A DNA stretch of 64,000 nucleotides from Variovorax sp. SG517 (GCF_013376045.1 NZ_JABMJG010000008.1:186001-250000); one strand, 5' to 3'; counted from the stretch's first letter, positions 27,383 through 37,475 are shown. Numbers and translations: made by a program. The notes: generated by a model not told the origin, from the sequence alone.

Positions 27383-28932
27383 ACACCGCCATCTCCGCCC
27401 CTCCTCCTGCCACCAGCCTGCCGCGGCTGGAGCGCCTGCCCAGCCCGTCGGACTGGACCTTCGAGCTCATCGAGACCTACCACACCGAGATCGCCAAGAC
27501 CGCCCGCGGCTACGGCCTGGACGTTTACGCGAACCAGCTCGAAGTCATCACGGCCGAGCAGATGATGGACGCCTACGCGAGCGTGGGCATGCCCATGATC
27601 TATCGCCACTGGTCGTACGGAAAGCAGTTCATCTCGACCGAGAAGAACTACAAGCGCGGCCACATGGGCCTCGCCTACGAGATCGTCATCAACTCCGACC
27701 CCTGCATCGCCTACCTGATGGAGGAGAACACCATGGCCATGCAGGCCCTGGTGATCGCGCATGCGGCCTACGGCCACAACAGCTTCTTCAAGGGCAACTA
27801 CCTGTTCCGGATGTGGACGGATGCCTCGTCCATCATCGACTACCTGGTCTACGCGCGGCACTACATCGCCGAGTGCGAGGAGCGCCACGGACTCGATGCG
27901 GTCGAGGAGCTCCTCGATTCATGCCATGCGCTGATGAACTACGGCGTCGACCGCTATCGCCGCCCGCAGAAGCGCTCCCTGGCGCAGGAGGCCGCCCAGC
28001 GCGCCGAGCGCGAGCGCCACATGCAGCAGCAGGTGAACGACCTCTGGCGCACGCTGCCGCGCAAGAGCGAGCAGGCGGCCGAGGCCGATGCGGCCAAGCG
28101 CTTTCCGGCGGAACCGCAGGAGAACCTGCTCTACTTCATCGAGAAGAACGCCGCACTGCTGGAACCGTGGCAGCGCGAGGTGGTGCGCATCGTGCGCAAG
28201 ATCGCTCAGTACTTCTACCCGCAGCGCCAGACCCAGGTCATGAACGAAGGCTGGGCCACCTTCTGGCACTACACGCTGCTCAACACCATGTACGACCGCG
28301 GCCAGCTCGCCGACGGCTTCATGATGGAGTGGCTGAGCTCGCACACGGGCGTGATCTTCCAGCCGCCGGTGGGCCACCGCGCCTACAGCGGCATCAACCC
28401 GTATGCGCTGGGCTTCGCGATGTACACCGACCTGCGCCGCATCTGCGAGAAGCCCACCGAGGAAGACCGCCGCTGGTTCCCCGACTTCGCCGGCACCGAC
28501 TGGCTGCGCACGCTCGACTACGCGATGCGCAACTTCAAGGACGAGAGCTTCATCGGCCAGTTCCTGAGCCCGAAAACGATGCGGGACTTCCGCCTGTTCT
28601 CGATCCGCGACTTCCAGAGCGAGTCGGAACTGGAGGTGTCTGCCATCCACGACGACAGCGGCTACCACGCGCTGCGCGAATCGCTGTCACGCCAGTACGA
28701 CATGGGCAGCCGCGAGCCCGACATCCAGGTATGGAACGTCGCCATGCGCGGCGACCGTTCGCTGACGCTGCGCCACACGCAGCGCAACAACCTGCCGCTG
28801 CACGACACGGCGGAAGAGGTGCTCAAGCACGTCGCGCGGCTCTGGGGCTTCGACGTGCACCTGGAGAGCATCGACAGCCAGGGCCGGATCAGCCGCAGCT
28901 GGAAGGCCTCAGCGCCGAAGCAACTCTATTGA
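27379..28932 (+). CDS. spoVR: SpoVR/YcgB family protein
   Basis: This 517-residue SpoVR-family protein completes the prkA-yeaH-spoVR module. Conserved segments include the NEGWATFWHYTLLNTMYDRG region with its His residues, QPPVGHRAYSGINPYALGF and IRDFQSESELEVSAIHDDSGY. The ATG overlaps the yeaH TGA (ATGA). In proteobacteria this trio is kept for starvation or stationary-phase survival. Sporulation is not implied. A hairpin follows before the convergent aroQ. Confidence 0.94.
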   Translation: MNTAISAPPPATSLPRLERLPSPSDWTFELIETYHTEIAKTARGYGLDVYANQLEVITAEQMMDAYASVGMPMIYRHWSYGKQFISTEKNYKRGHMGLAYEIVINSDPCIAYLMEENTMAMQALVIAHAAYGHNSFFKGNYLFRMWTDASSIIDYLVYARHYIAECEERHGLDAVEELLDSCHALMNYGVDRYRRPQKRSLAQEAAQRAERERHMQQQVNDLWRTLPRKSEQAAEADAAKRFPAEPQENLLYFIEKNAALLEPWQREVVRIVRKIAQYFYPQRQTQVMNEGWATFWHYTLLNTMYDRGQLADGFMMEWLSSHTGVIFQPPVGHRAYSGINPYALGFAMYTDLRRICEKPTEEDRRWFPDFAGTDWLRTLDYAMRNFKDESFIGQFLSPKTMRDFRLFSIRDFQSESELEVSAIHDDSGYHALRESLSRQYDMGSREPDIQVWNVAMRGDRSLTLRHTQRNNLPLHDTAEEVLKHVARLWGFDVHLESIDSQGRISRSWKASAPKQLY

Positions 28933-28933
28933 T

Positions 28934-28948
28934 CGAGCCGAAGGCTCG
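28934..28948. terminator. Compact hairpin between convergent spoVR and aroQ
   Basis: CGAGCC-GAA-GGCTCG forms a six-pair stem with a three-base loop, lying two bases past the spoVR stop and two before the aroQ stop. There is no T-tract on either side, so it may be a weak bidirectional terminator. Confidence 0.45.
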
Positions 28949-28950
28949 GG

Positions 28951-29391
28951 TCAGGTCGCCAGCGCCGTGATGGCGAGGATGTAGCCCTTCACGCCCAGCC
29001 CAACGATGATGCCCTTCGCCGCGGGCGAGATGTACGAGTGGTGGCGGAACTCCTCGCGCGCGTGCACGTTCGAGATGTGCAGTTCGATCAGCGGCACGCT
29101 CGCGCCCTTGATGGCGTCGTGCAGCGCGATGGAGGTGTGGGTGTAGGCGCCGGGGTTCATCACCACGCCGATCATGTTGCCCGCCGCAACCTCGCGGCCG
29201 GCCTCCTGGATCCAGTCGATCAGCACGCCTTCATGGTTCGACTGACGGCATTCGATCTCGACGCCGAACTTCGCGCCCGTTTCCTTGCACAGGCGCTCGA
29301 CGTCGGCCAGCGTGTCGCGTCCGTACTGTTCGGGCTCGCGCGTGCCGAGCAGGTTGAGGTTGGGGCCGTTGAGGACGAGGATCTTCTTCAT
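28951..29391 (-). CDS. aroQ: Type II 3-dehydroquinate dehydratase
   Basis: This 146-residue enzyme of the shikimate pathway converts 3-dehydroquinate to 3-dehydroshikimate. The type II signatures are LNGPNLNLLGTREPEQYG (with the catalytic Tyr), CRQSNHEGVLIDWI, NPGAYTHTSIALHDA and ELHISNVHAREEFRHHSYI. It forms a dodecamer in known members. The gene is convergent with spoVR and stands alone. Confidence 0.96.
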   Translation of the reverse strand: MKKILVLNGPNLNLLGTREPEQYGRDTLADVERLCKETGAKFGVEIECRQSNHEGVLIDWIQEAGREVAAGNMIGVVMNPGAYTHTSIALHDAIKGASVPLIELHISNVHAREEFRHHSYISPAAKGIIVGLGVKGYILAITALAT

Positions 29392-29428
29392 GATGGTTGT
29401 CTGGCGGAATCTGGCGAACGGAGGCCGA

Positions 29429-30397
29429 TTATGTTCTCGCGGCCGTCCTGCGCCTGCGCGCGGCGGTCGAGCCGACGTAGTAGTTGTACGAATCGATGTC
29501 GACCACGCAGCGCGCCATCAGGTCGACGAAGGAGCGCAGCTTCTGCCCCACGTAGCGCTGGCGCTGGTAGGCGCAGTAGATGCGCCGCGGCTCCGGCTGC
29601 CACTGCGGCAGCACAGGCACCAGCACGCCCTGCTCCAGCTCGGGCCGCACGAAGAAGGCGGGCAGCAGCGCGATGCCCAGGCCGTCGATGCAGAAGGTCT
29701 TCATCACCCAGTGGTCGTTGGTCTCGAAGGCCGGCTCGGGCCGGAAGGCGAAGCTGGCCGAGCCCGAGACCAGCAGCACCTGCGAGCGCCCCGCCGATTC
29801 CTTCATCACGATGGACTGGTGCGCGGCCAGCTCATCGGGCGACGACGGCACGCCGTGCCGCGCCAGGTATTGCGGGCTCGCGTACAGCCCGTAGTTCAGC
29901 CGCCCGAGCAGCCGCGCCACCAGGTTCGGCGCATCGGGCGGTTCGGAACACACGTAGCAGTCGACATCGGCGATGCGCGGCGCATGGAAGCCGTTGGCCA
30001 CGTCGAGCTGGCAGCGCACGTCCGGATGCGCCTCCAGGAACAGCTTGACCACGTGGCAGACGAAGGAGGTGCTGAACTGCGTGTCCGACAGCAGCGAGAG
30101 GCTGCCCGACACGCCCGTGGTCAGCGCGTGGATCTCGGTGCTGGCCTCCTCGAGCCGGCCCTTCACCTCGTCGAGCAGCCCTTCGCCGCGCGCAAGAAAG
30201 GCGTGTCCGGCCTCGGTGAGCGAGATGCGACGCGGGCTGCGCAGCAGCAGTTGCGCGCCCAGCAACTCCTCCAGCCGCGTGAGCTGCCGGCTCAGGGTGG
30301 CCTTGGAGACGCCGGAGAGGCTTTCGGCCTTGGTGAGGCTGCCGCTGCGGGCGATCAGCACGAAAGCCTCGACCAGGGCGAGATCGATGCGGCTCAT
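29429..30397 (-). CDS. LysR-family regulator divergent from the Rieske/formaldehyde operon
   Basis: This 322-residue LysR-type regulator has the N-terminal winged HTH (LVEAFVLIARSGSLTKAESL then GVSKATLSRQLTRLEELLGA) and a C-terminal effector domain. Its tail is Arg-rich. It is transcribed away from the Rieske gene across a 111-base gap, the classic arrangement for a regulator of the divergent operon. ATGAAA (30417-30422) and TTTCAT (30444-30449) in the gap could form its binding site. The effector is unknown. Confidence 0.9.
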   Translation of the reverse strand: MSRIDLALVEAFVLIARSGSLTKAESLSGVSKATLSRQLTRLEELLGAQLLLRSPRRISLTEAGHAFLARGEGLLDEVKGRLEEASTEIHALTTGVSGSLSLLSDTQFSTSFVCHVVKLFLEAHPDVRCQLDVANGFHAPRIADVDCYVCSEPPDAPNLVARLLGRLNYGLYASPQYLARHGVPSSPDELAAHQSIVMKESAGRSQVLLVSGSASFAFRPEPAFETNDHWVMKTFCIDGLGIALLPAFFVRPELEQGVLVPVLPQWQPEPRRIYCAYQRQRYVGQKLRSFVDLMARCVVDIDSYNYYVGSTAARRRRTAART

Positions 30398-30508
30398 GCG
30401 GCCCAGCGTTGCAGGAATGAAAAGCAGCGTCTCTTCATGTGACTTTCATCGGTGCGGCGGAAACGGTACGGTATCACCGGCGAACAGTTCGCTTCCCACG
30501 ATCCATTC

Positions 30509-31183
30509 ATGAACACTCCACAAGACACGGCCACGTGGCACCCCGTCGCGCGCTCGGCCGAGCTGCGCCCGGGCGCCAACATCGTCGCCGGCTTCGCCGA
30601 AGGCCAGGAACTCGCCCTCTGGCGCGCGGCCGACGGCACCGCCCAGGCCTGGGAGAACCGCTGCCCCCACCGCAGCGTGCGCTTCACGCTCGGGCAGGTC
30701 ATCGACAACCGGCTGGCCTGCGCGTACCACGGCTGGCAGTACGAGGCCGGCAGCGGGCAGTGCACCAGCATTCCGGCGCACCCCGCCATGCAGGCGCCGC
30801 GCAACGTCTGCGCGAAGACCTTCGGCACGGCGGAGGCGGCCGGGATACTGTGGGTGAACCTTTCGCCCGAGGCTCCCCCGGTTCCAGACGAACTGCGCGA
30901 TGCCGTCCCTGGCGGCTGGCATTTCTGCCGCACGCTGACCGTGCGCGCGCCCGCCGCCACTGCGCGGGCGGCGCTCGTGCAGCACGGCATGACGGCCGCC
31001 TCGCCAGGCTGGCGCGGCCGGCTCGGCGGCGCGGAAACCCTCGCCCTCGTCCTCGACGCCCAGCCCGGCCTCGCCTTCATCCACCTGTGGACCGAAGCGG
31101 CGCCCGGCTCGTCCGCCATGAAGGCCGTGCACGCGGCAGCCCGCCAGTTGCGCACCGACATCGAAGCCCTGCCCCGCGGCTGA
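30509..31183 (+). CDS. Stand-alone Rieske [2Fe-2S] protein with oxygenase-like C-terminal remnant
   Basis: This 224-residue protein has an intact N-terminal Rieske domain (about 9-110) with ligands Cys52, His54, Cys71 and His74 (CPHRS and CAYHGW). Residues after 130 are short and resemble only the end of an oxygenase catalytic domain. No HxxxxH iron site is visible. The next gene encodes the complementary half: an oxygenase with an iron site but no Rieske cluster. The ATG at 30509 was preferred to longer readings because the Rieske domain begins about ten residues later. It probably carries electrons to the following protein. No reductase is nearby. Confidence 0.85.
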   Translation: MNTPQDTATWHPVARSAELRPGANIVAGFAEGQELALWRAADGTAQAWENRCPHRSVRFTLGQVIDNRLACAYHGWQYEAGSGQCTSIPAHPAMQAPRNVCAKTFGTAEAAGILWVNLSPEAPPVPDELRDAVPGGWHFCRTLTVRAPAATARAALVQHGMTAASPGWRGRLGGAETLALVLDAQPGLAFIHLWTEAAPGSSAMKAVHAAARQLRTDIEALPRG

Positions 31184-31201
31184 AGAAAGAAAGAGAGATC
31201 C

Positions 31202-32053
31202 ATGCCCTTCGCCACCGACGATCCCAACATGCTCGACGACTGGCTGGTCGTCGGCCCCGCGCCGGCGCCATCGGCCTCGCGCACCACCCGCCTGCTCGGC
31301 GAGACCGTGCGGCTGTCGACCGACACCGACGGCACGCCCCGCTGCAGCCTCAGCGACACGCCGCTTGCCGTGCAGCAGCGCTACGGCTATCTCTGGATCT
31401 GCCCGAGCGGACGCCCGGCGCGCTCGCTCTTCGACTTTCCCGAATACGGCGAACCGGGCCGCCGCCGCGTCGACTGCGGCGGCATCGGCGTCGCGGTGTC
31501 GGGCCTGCGCGTGATCGAGAACTTCCTGGACATGGCGCACTTTCCGTTCGTGCATGCCGACTACCTCGGCAAGGTGCCGCACACCGAGGTGGCGCAGTAC
31601 CAGGTACAGGTGGAGCCCGCCACCGGCGAGATCTGGGCCACCGACTGCCGCTTCTGGCAGCCGCGCGCCTCCGCGGCCCACGACTCGTCGGGCAGCGAGG
31701 TCATCTACAAATACCGCGTGATGCAGCCCTTCTCGGCCATGCTCTACAAGAGCAGCTTCCGCGCAGGCGAGCTCGATGCGATCGGCATCTTCCTGCAGCC
31801 CGTCGACGAGGAACACGTGATCGCCCACACGCTGCTGGCCTGCTACGACGACCATTCCACCGACGCCGAGCTCATCGCCTTCCAGCACACCATCTTCGGG
31901 CAGGACAAGCCCATCCTGGAGAACCACGCCTTCAAGCGCATGCCGCTCGAAGGCCGCGCTGAGACGCCCACGCGCGGCGACACATCCTCCGTCACCTACC
32001 GGCGATGGCTGCGCGAGCGCGGCATGCGCTTCGGCGTGAGGGCTGCGGCATGA
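31202..32053 (+). CDS. Rieske-less non-heme iron oxygenase subunit (NdmC-like)
   Basis: This 283-residue protein belongs to the catalytic-domain side of Rieske oxygenases. The mononuclear iron motif ENFLDMAHFPFVHADYLG supplies His113 and His118 with the bridging Asp110. The region where a Rieske cluster should be (about 40-70) has no CxH or CxxH pair: it reads TPRCSLSDTPLAVQQRYGYL. This matches the pattern of NdmC of the methylxanthine N-demethylases, which borrows a Rieske centre from a partner. The GST overlapping it and the formaldehyde genes downstream fit demethylation. The substrate is inferred. Confidence 0.82.
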   Translation: MPFATDDPNMLDDWLVVGPAPAPSASRTTRLLGETVRLSTDTDGTPRCSLSDTPLAVQQRYGYLWICPSGRPARSLFDFPEYGEPGRRRVDCGGIGVAVSGLRVIENFLDMAHFPFVHADYLGKVPHTEVAQYQVQVEPATGEIWATDCRFWQPRASAAHDSSGSEVIYKYRVMQPFSAMLYKSSFRAGELDAIGIFLQPVDEEHVIAHTLLACYDDHSTDAELIAFQHTIFGQDKPILENHAFKRMPLEGRAETPTRGDTSSVTYRRWLRERGMRFGVRAAA

Positions 32054-32703
32054 CGACGGCGACGCTGAAGCTCTACGACTACCCGCTCTCGGGCAACTGC
32101 TTCAAGGTGCGGCAGATGCTGGCCTGGCTGGGCGTGGCGTACCAGACGGTGCCGGTCGATTTCTTTCCCGGCCGCGAGCACAAATCGGCCGCGTTCCTCG
32201 CCAGCGTCAATCCGCTGGGCCAATTGCCGGTGATCGACGACGACGGCTTCGTGCTGCGGGACGCGCAGGCCATCCTGGTCTATCTCGCGAGCCGCTACGA
32301 CCCGCAGGGCCGCTGGTATCCCGACGAGCCGAGCCTGCGCGGCGAGGTCGCCCAATGGCTCGCCACCGCTGACGAGCTCACCCGCACCGCCTCGGCCGCG
32401 CGGCTGCACGACGCCCTGGGCTATCACCACCTCGACATCGATGCCTGCCGCACGGGCGCGCGCGCTGTGTTCCGCGTCCTCGACGACCACCTCGCCGAGC
32501 GAGCCACCGAAGGCCTGCGCTGGCTCGCGTCGGCGCCCGAGCCGACCATCGCCGACCTCGCCTGCTTTCCCTACGTGGCGCTCGCGGGCGAAGGCGGCAT
32601 CTCGCTCGACGAGTTTCCCGCGCTGCGAAACTGGGTCTGGGATTTCCGCCACCTGCCGGGGTTCATCGGCATGTCGGGTATCTTCCCTGCTGGCCCTGCC
32701 TGA
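32050..32703 (+). CDS. Glutathione S-transferase family protein (NdmE-like position)
   Basis: This 217-residue GST-fold protein has the N-terminal thioredoxin-like domain (LKLYDYPLSGNCFKVRQML, NPLGQLPVIDDDG, LRDAQAILVYLA) and an all-helical C-terminal domain with EPTIADLACFPYVALAGEGG. Its ATG overlaps the stop of the Rieske-less oxygenase gene (ATGA), so the two are translationally coupled. In the Ndm system a GST homologue (NdmE) scaffolds the oxygenase. Here it could do the same or be a true glutathione enzyme. Confidence 0.9.
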   Translation: MTTATLKLYDYPLSGNCFKVRQMLAWLGVAYQTVPVDFFPGREHKSAAFLASVNPLGQLPVIDDDGFVLRDAQAILVYLASRYDPQGRWYPDEPSLRGEVAQWLATADELTRTASAARLHDALGYHHLDIDACRTGARAVFRVLDDHLAERATEGLRWLASAPEPTIADLACFPYVALAGEGGISLDEFPALRNWVWDFRHLPGFIGMSGIFPAGPA

Positions 32704-32740
32704 GAATCCTTTTCCATCCCCGCTTCCGAGATCGAACATC

Positions 32741-33846
<1,106 letters not shown>

Positions 33847-33847
<1 letters not shown>

Positions 33848-33879
33848 CCCCCAGGCTACGCGCACTTCCGCGGTGTTCC
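33847..33879 (+). repeat. Internally deleted remnant of the intergenic palindromic repeat
   Basis: The left 21 bases match ACCCCCAGGCTTCGCGCACTT of the 10131 copy with one difference. The right 12 bases, CCGCGGTGTTCC, match the end of the 11569 copy exactly. The roughly 55 bases in between, including the hairpin, are missing. It begins at the last base of the frmA stop codon. Confidence 0.65.
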
Positions 33880-33919
33880 TGGCAAAGGCATCTACTCATT
33901 CACTGGAGATGATCTCGTG

Positions 33920-34846
33920 ATGGAAAGAATGGAACCCCTGCGCAGGATCGAGGCGGGCGTCCTCGAAGTCGCCTACTACGAGGCCGGCCCCGCCGACGGT
34001 CCGCCGGTGCTGCTGATGCACGGCTTTCCGTACGACATCCACAGCTATGCCGAAGTCGCGCCGATGCTGGCCGATGAGGGCTGCCGCGTGATCGTGCCGT
34101 ACCTGCGCGGCTACGGCGCCACACGCTTCCAGAGCGAGGCGACGCCGCGCTCGGGCGAGCAGGCTGCGCTGGGCGCCGACCTGCTTGCGCTGCTCGACGC
34201 GCTGAAGATCGAGCGTGCCGTGCTCGCCGGCTACGACTGGGGCGGCCGCGCGGCCTGCGTGGTCGCGGCGCTGTGGCCCGAGCGCTGCGCGGGGCTGGTG
34301 TCCCTCAACAGCTACAACATCCAGAACATCGCCAAGGCGATGGAGCCCGACACGCCCGAGAACGAATACAGCCTCTGGTACCAGTACTACTTCCATAGCG
34401 AGCGTGGGCGCGCCGGCCTGCACAAGGACCGCAAGGCGTTCACGAAGTTGCTGTGGAAGCTCTGGTCGCCCACCTGGAAGTTCGACGACGCCACCTTCGA
34501 GCGCAGCGCCGCCGCCTTCGACCATCCCGACTTCGTGGACGTGGTGATCCAGTCGTACTGCCACCGCTTCGGCCTGGTGCCGGGCGATCCGGCCTACGCC
34601 GACATCGAGCGCAGCCTCGCGGCCCAGCCCACGATCACCGTGCCCGCCATCACCTTCGACGGCATCGACGACGGCGTGCGTTTGCCGGCCGATGCCTCCG
34701 CCCACGCCCACCGCTTCGGCGGCCCGCGCTCGCACCGGCTCGTGCCCGGCGCCGGCCACAACCTGCCGCAGGAAGCGCCGCGCGCCTTCGCCGACGCCGT
34801 GCTCGAACTCGTGCCCGCCCTGCGCGGCAAGAATACCCAGCAATGA
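33920..34846 (+). CDS. Alpha/beta hydrolase with Asp nucleophile (epoxide hydrolase/haloalkane-type)
   Basis: This 308-residue alpha/beta hydrolase has the oxyanion segment LLMHGFPYDIHSYAE, a nucleophile elbow with Asp (LAGYDWGGRAA) instead of Ser, and the C-terminal catalytic His in VPGAGHNLPQEAP. An Asp nucleophile points to the epoxide hydrolase/haloacid dehalogenase branch rather than esterases. A GTG at 33917 is an alternative start with better Shine-Dalgarno spacing. The gene lies between frmA and fghA and overlaps fghA by four bases. A role in the same degradative pathway is inferred. Confidence 0.85.
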   Translation: MERMEPLRRIEAGVLEVAYYEAGPADGPPVLLMHGFPYDIHSYAEVAPMLADEGCRVIVPYLRGYGATRFQSEATPRSGEQAALGADLLALLDALKIERAVLAGYDWGGRAACVVAALWPERCAGLVSLNSYNIQNIAKAMEPDTPENEYSLWYQYYFHSERGRAGLHKDRKAFTKLLWKLWSPTWKFDDATFERSAAAFDHPDFVDVVIQSYCHRFGLVPGDPAYADIERSLAAQPTITVPAITFDGIDDGVRLPADASAHAHRFGGPRSHRLVPGAGHNLPQEAPRAFADAVLELVPALRGKNTQQ

Positions 34847-35721
34847 CCGACAACACACCGAAGATTCTTTCCGAGCACCGTGCCTTCGGCGGTACGCAGC
34901 GCTTCCTCGAGCACCGCTCGCTGGAGATCGGCCTGCCGATGCGCTTTTCGATCTACCTGCCGCCGCAGGTCGCGCACGAGCGCGTACCGGCCCTGCTCTA
35001 CCTCGCGGGCCTGACCTGCAACGAGGAAACCTTCGCCATCAAGGCCGGCGCGCAGCGCATGGCGGCCAGCCTGGGCATCGCGCTGATCGCACCCGACACC
35101 AGCCCGCGCGGCCCCGAGGTGGACGGCATCCCCGGCGCCAAGGACAACTGGGACTTCGGCATCGGCGCCGGCTTCTATCTCGACGCGCTGGCCGAGCCAT
35201 GGGCCACGCACTGGCGCATGGAAAGCTGGATCGTGCACGAGCTGCTGCCGCTGGTGGCCAGGCACTTTCCCATCGACGGCGAGCGCATCGGCATCTTCGG
35301 CCACTCGATGGGCGGCCATGGGGCGCTGACGCTGGCACTGCGGCATCCGGGGCGCTTCAAATCGCTGTCGGCCTTCGCGCCGATCTGCGCGCCGACGCAG
35401 TGTCCGTGGGGCGAGAAGGCCTTCGGGGGCTACCTGGGCGAGCCCGGCGCCGACCGCGCGCAGTGGCTGGCGCACGACGCCAGCGCGCTGATGAAGTCGC
35501 AGGTCACGGCGCCGTATCCGCAGGGCATCCTCATCGACCAGGGACTGGACGACAAATTCCTGGCCGAGCAGCTGCACCCCGAAGCCTTCGAGGCCGCCTG
35601 CTTCGCCGCCGGCCAGCCGCTCACGCTGCGCCGCCATGCGGGCTACGACCACGGCTACTACTTCATCCAGAGCTTCATGGCCGACCACATCGCCCACCAC
35701 GCACAGACCTTGCGCGCCTGA
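34843..35721 (+). CDS. fghA: S-formylglutathione hydrolase
   Basis: This 292-residue serine hydrolase of the esterase D family releases formate and glutathione from S-formylglutathione. The signatures are LLYLAGLTCNEETFAIKAG, the nucleophile elbow GIFGHSMGGHGALT, the acid loop LIDQGLDDKFL, and His in HAGYDHGYYFIQSF. It completes the glutathione-dependent formaldehyde oxidation started by FrmA. Its ATG overlaps the upstream hydrolase stop (ATGA). Confidence 0.95.
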   Translation: MTDNTPKILSEHRAFGGTQRFLEHRSLEIGLPMRFSIYLPPQVAHERVPALLYLAGLTCNEETFAIKAGAQRMAASLGIALIAPDTSPRGPEVDGIPGAKDNWDFGIGAGFYLDALAEPWATHWRMESWIVHELLPLVARHFPIDGERIGIFGHSMGGHGALTLALRHPGRFKSLSAFAPICAPTQCPWGEKAFGGYLGEPGADRAQWLAHDASALMKSQVTAPYPQGILIDQGLDDKFLAEQLHPEAFEAACFAAGQPLTLRRHAGYDHGYYFIQSFMADHIAHHAQTLRA

Positions 35722-35764
35722 GCGTTCGCAGGCCGCCTCATCGACCTCGGCGCCACCGCGCCGT

Positions 35765-36274
35765 ATGATGAAACGCATCATGTCCGCCGCCCAGATTCCG
35801 GCTTTCCACCTGCGGTCGCGCAAAGGCGGCGCCGAGGAGAACATGGTGCTGGCGGGCATCTGGCGCCGCGCGTGGATCGCCGCCAACCGCGACGTTCCGC
35901 ACGTCGAGCCCATCGCCCACTGGCTGCATCGCGTGCACACCGAGTTCGGCCCGCCCGCCGAGGTGGTGGTGGCCGAGCGCGAAGGCCAGGTGCTGGCCTT
36001 CATGGTGCTGCTGGCGCGGCGCGAGTACGTGGCCCAGCTCTTCGTCGAGCCGCACCTGCGCAACCAGGGCCTGGGCAAGGCGCTGCTCGACGAGGCCTGC
36101 GTGCGCATTCCCAACGGCTGGCGGCTGCATGTGGCGGCCACCAACACATCGGCCCAGCGCTTCTACGAACGCTACGGACTGGAGCGCGGCGCGACCGATT
36201 TCCACCCCACGAGCGGCCGCGAACGCATCGCCTACCATTGGTCGCCCTCGCGCCCGCCGTGGCGCATCGGCTGA
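35765..36274 (+). CDS. GNAT-family N-acetyltransferase
   Basis: This protein of up to 169 residues has the GNAT acetyl-CoA fold. The pyrophosphate-binding loop is VEPHLRNQGLGKALL and the C-terminal segment LHVAATNTSAQRFYERYGLE is the usual beta5-alpha4 region. Three in-frame ATGs (35765, 35768, 35780) make the start uncertain; MSAAQIPAF at 35780 is equally likely. The substrate is unknown. It lies 43 bases after fghA and 24 before a VOC gene. Confidence 0.82.
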   Translation: MMKRIMSAAQIPAFHLRSRKGGAEENMVLAGIWRRAWIAANRDVPHVEPIAHWLHRVHTEFGPPAEVVVAEREGQVLAFMVLLARREYVAQLFVEPHLRNQGLGKALLDEACVRIPNGWRLHVAATNTSAQRFYERYGLERGATDFHPTSGRERIAYHWSPSRPPWRIG

Positions 36275-36298
36275 ACATCCTTCATTCTTCGCCGCCCC

Positions 36299-36688
36299 AT
36301 GCGCATCGACCACATCGCACTCTGGACCACCGATCTCGAACGCTGCAAGCGCTTCTACGTCGACTACTTCGGCGCCACCGCCGGCGCAGGCTACGTCAAC
36401 CCGGCCAAGGGCTTCGCCTCCTGCTTCCTGAGCCTGGGCGACGGCGCGCGCATCGAGGCCATGACCACCACCACGCTCGCGCCCGTGCCTGCCGAACCCG
36501 GCGCGCAGCGCATGGGCTGGACGCACCTGGCGATCAGCGTGGGCTCCGACGCCGCCGTGGATGCGCTTACGCAGCGCCTGAAGGCCGACGGCTACCCGCT
36601 GCTCGACGGCCCGCGCCGCACCGGCGACGGCTACTACGAGAGCGTGGTGCTCGACCCGGACGGCAACCGCATCGAGATCACCGCCTGA
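36299..36688 (+). CDS. VOC/glyoxalase-fold protein
   Basis: This 129-residue single-module vicinal oxygen chelate protein starts MRIDHIALWTTDLERCKRFY and ends DPDGNRIEIT, both typical of the glyoxalase I/dioxygenase fold. Candidate metal ligands are the first His, the His of MGWTHLAISV and the final Glu. It could be a glyoxalase-like, bleomycin-resistance-like or epimerase-like protein; the sequence does not decide. Confidence 0.85.
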   Translation: MRIDHIALWTTDLERCKRFYVDYFGATAGAGYVNPAKGFASCFLSLGDGARIEAMTTTTLAPVPAEPGAQRMGWTHLAISVGSDAAVDALTQRLKADGYPLLDGPRRTGDGYYESVVLDPDGNRIEITA

Positions 36689-36723
36689 GCGCGCCGCGCG
36701 GCCATCTTTTCCAGGACTTCACC

Positions 36724-37050
36724 GTGCACTACCTGCTGATCTACGACACCGCCCCCGACTACCTCGAACGCCGCGGCGAGTTCCGCGACGCGCACCTGGC
36801 GCTCGCTTGGCAGGCCGTGGAGCGCGGCGAACTGCTGCTCGGTGGCGCCACCGGCAATCCGCCCGACGGCGCGCTGCTGCTCTTCGAAGCCGATTCGCCC
36901 GACGTGCCCGCCGCCTTCGCGAAGCTCGACCCGTACGTGCTCAACGGCATCGTCACCGGCTGGCAGGTGAAGGCCTGGAATACGGTGGTCGGCGCGCAGG
37001 CGTCGACACCGGTGCGGCCCGCAGCGGGCGTTGCGGGCGCTGCGCGATGA
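36724..37050 (+). CDS. YciI-family protein
   Basis: This 108-residue protein has a ferredoxin-like YciI domain: HYLLIYDTAPDYLERRGEFR, HLALAWQAVERGELLLGGAT with the conserved His, and DPYVLNGIVTGWQVKAWNTV. It starts at a GTG (36724). The ATG of the next gene overlaps its stop codon (ATGA). Biochemical function is unknown for most of the family. Confidence 0.83.
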   Translation: MHYLLIYDTAPDYLERRGEFRDAHLALAWQAVERGELLLGGATGNPPDGALLLFEADSPDVPAAFAKLDPYVLNGIVTGWQVKAWNTVVGAQASTPVRPAAGVAGAAR

Positions 37051-37475
37051 GCGAGTTTGTCCAAAGCCTTCACGAGGTCTTCGAGCGCCTGGGCCGCATC
37101 GAGACGAAGCGCATGTTCGGCGGCCACGGCGTCTGGCACGAGGGCCGCATGATCGCGCTGGTCGCTGGCGAGACGCTCTACCTCAAGTCCGACGCGGAAA
37201 GCGCCGCGCACTTCGACAGGCTGAACCTGCAGCCCTTCACCTACATGCGCCAGGGCAAGGCGATGCCGATGTCCTACCGGCTCGCCCCGGCGGACCTCTT
37301 CGAGGACCGCGAGGAGGCCGCGCGCTGGGGCCGGCTCGCCTATGAAGCGGCGCTGCGCTCGGGCCAGCCGCCCAAGCCGAAGAAACCGAAAAAAGCGCCA
37401 GCTGCAAAGAAGGCGGCGGCCAAGAAAGCACCCGTGAAGAAGAAAAAGACGACGACGAAAGCAGCCTCCCGGTGA
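37047..37475 (+). CDS. TfoX/Sxy N-terminal domain protein with Lys/Ala-rich tail
   Basis: This 142-residue protein matches the TfoX N-terminal domain (KRMFGGHGVWHEGRMIALVA, LYLKSDAES, FTYMRQGKAMPMSYRLAP). From about residue 108 it has a highly basic Lys/Ala/Pro tail, similar to histone-like tails, that could bind nucleic acid. It lacks the TfoX C-terminal domain, so a competence role cannot be assumed. Its start and stop codons overlap both neighbours. Confidence 0.82.
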   Translation: MSEFVQSLHEVFERLGRIETKRMFGGHGVWHEGRMIALVAGETLYLKSDAESAAHFDRLNLQPFTYMRQGKAMPMSYRLAPADLFEDREEAARWGRLAYEAALRSGQPPKPKKPKKAPAAKKAAAKKAPVKKKKTTTKAASR

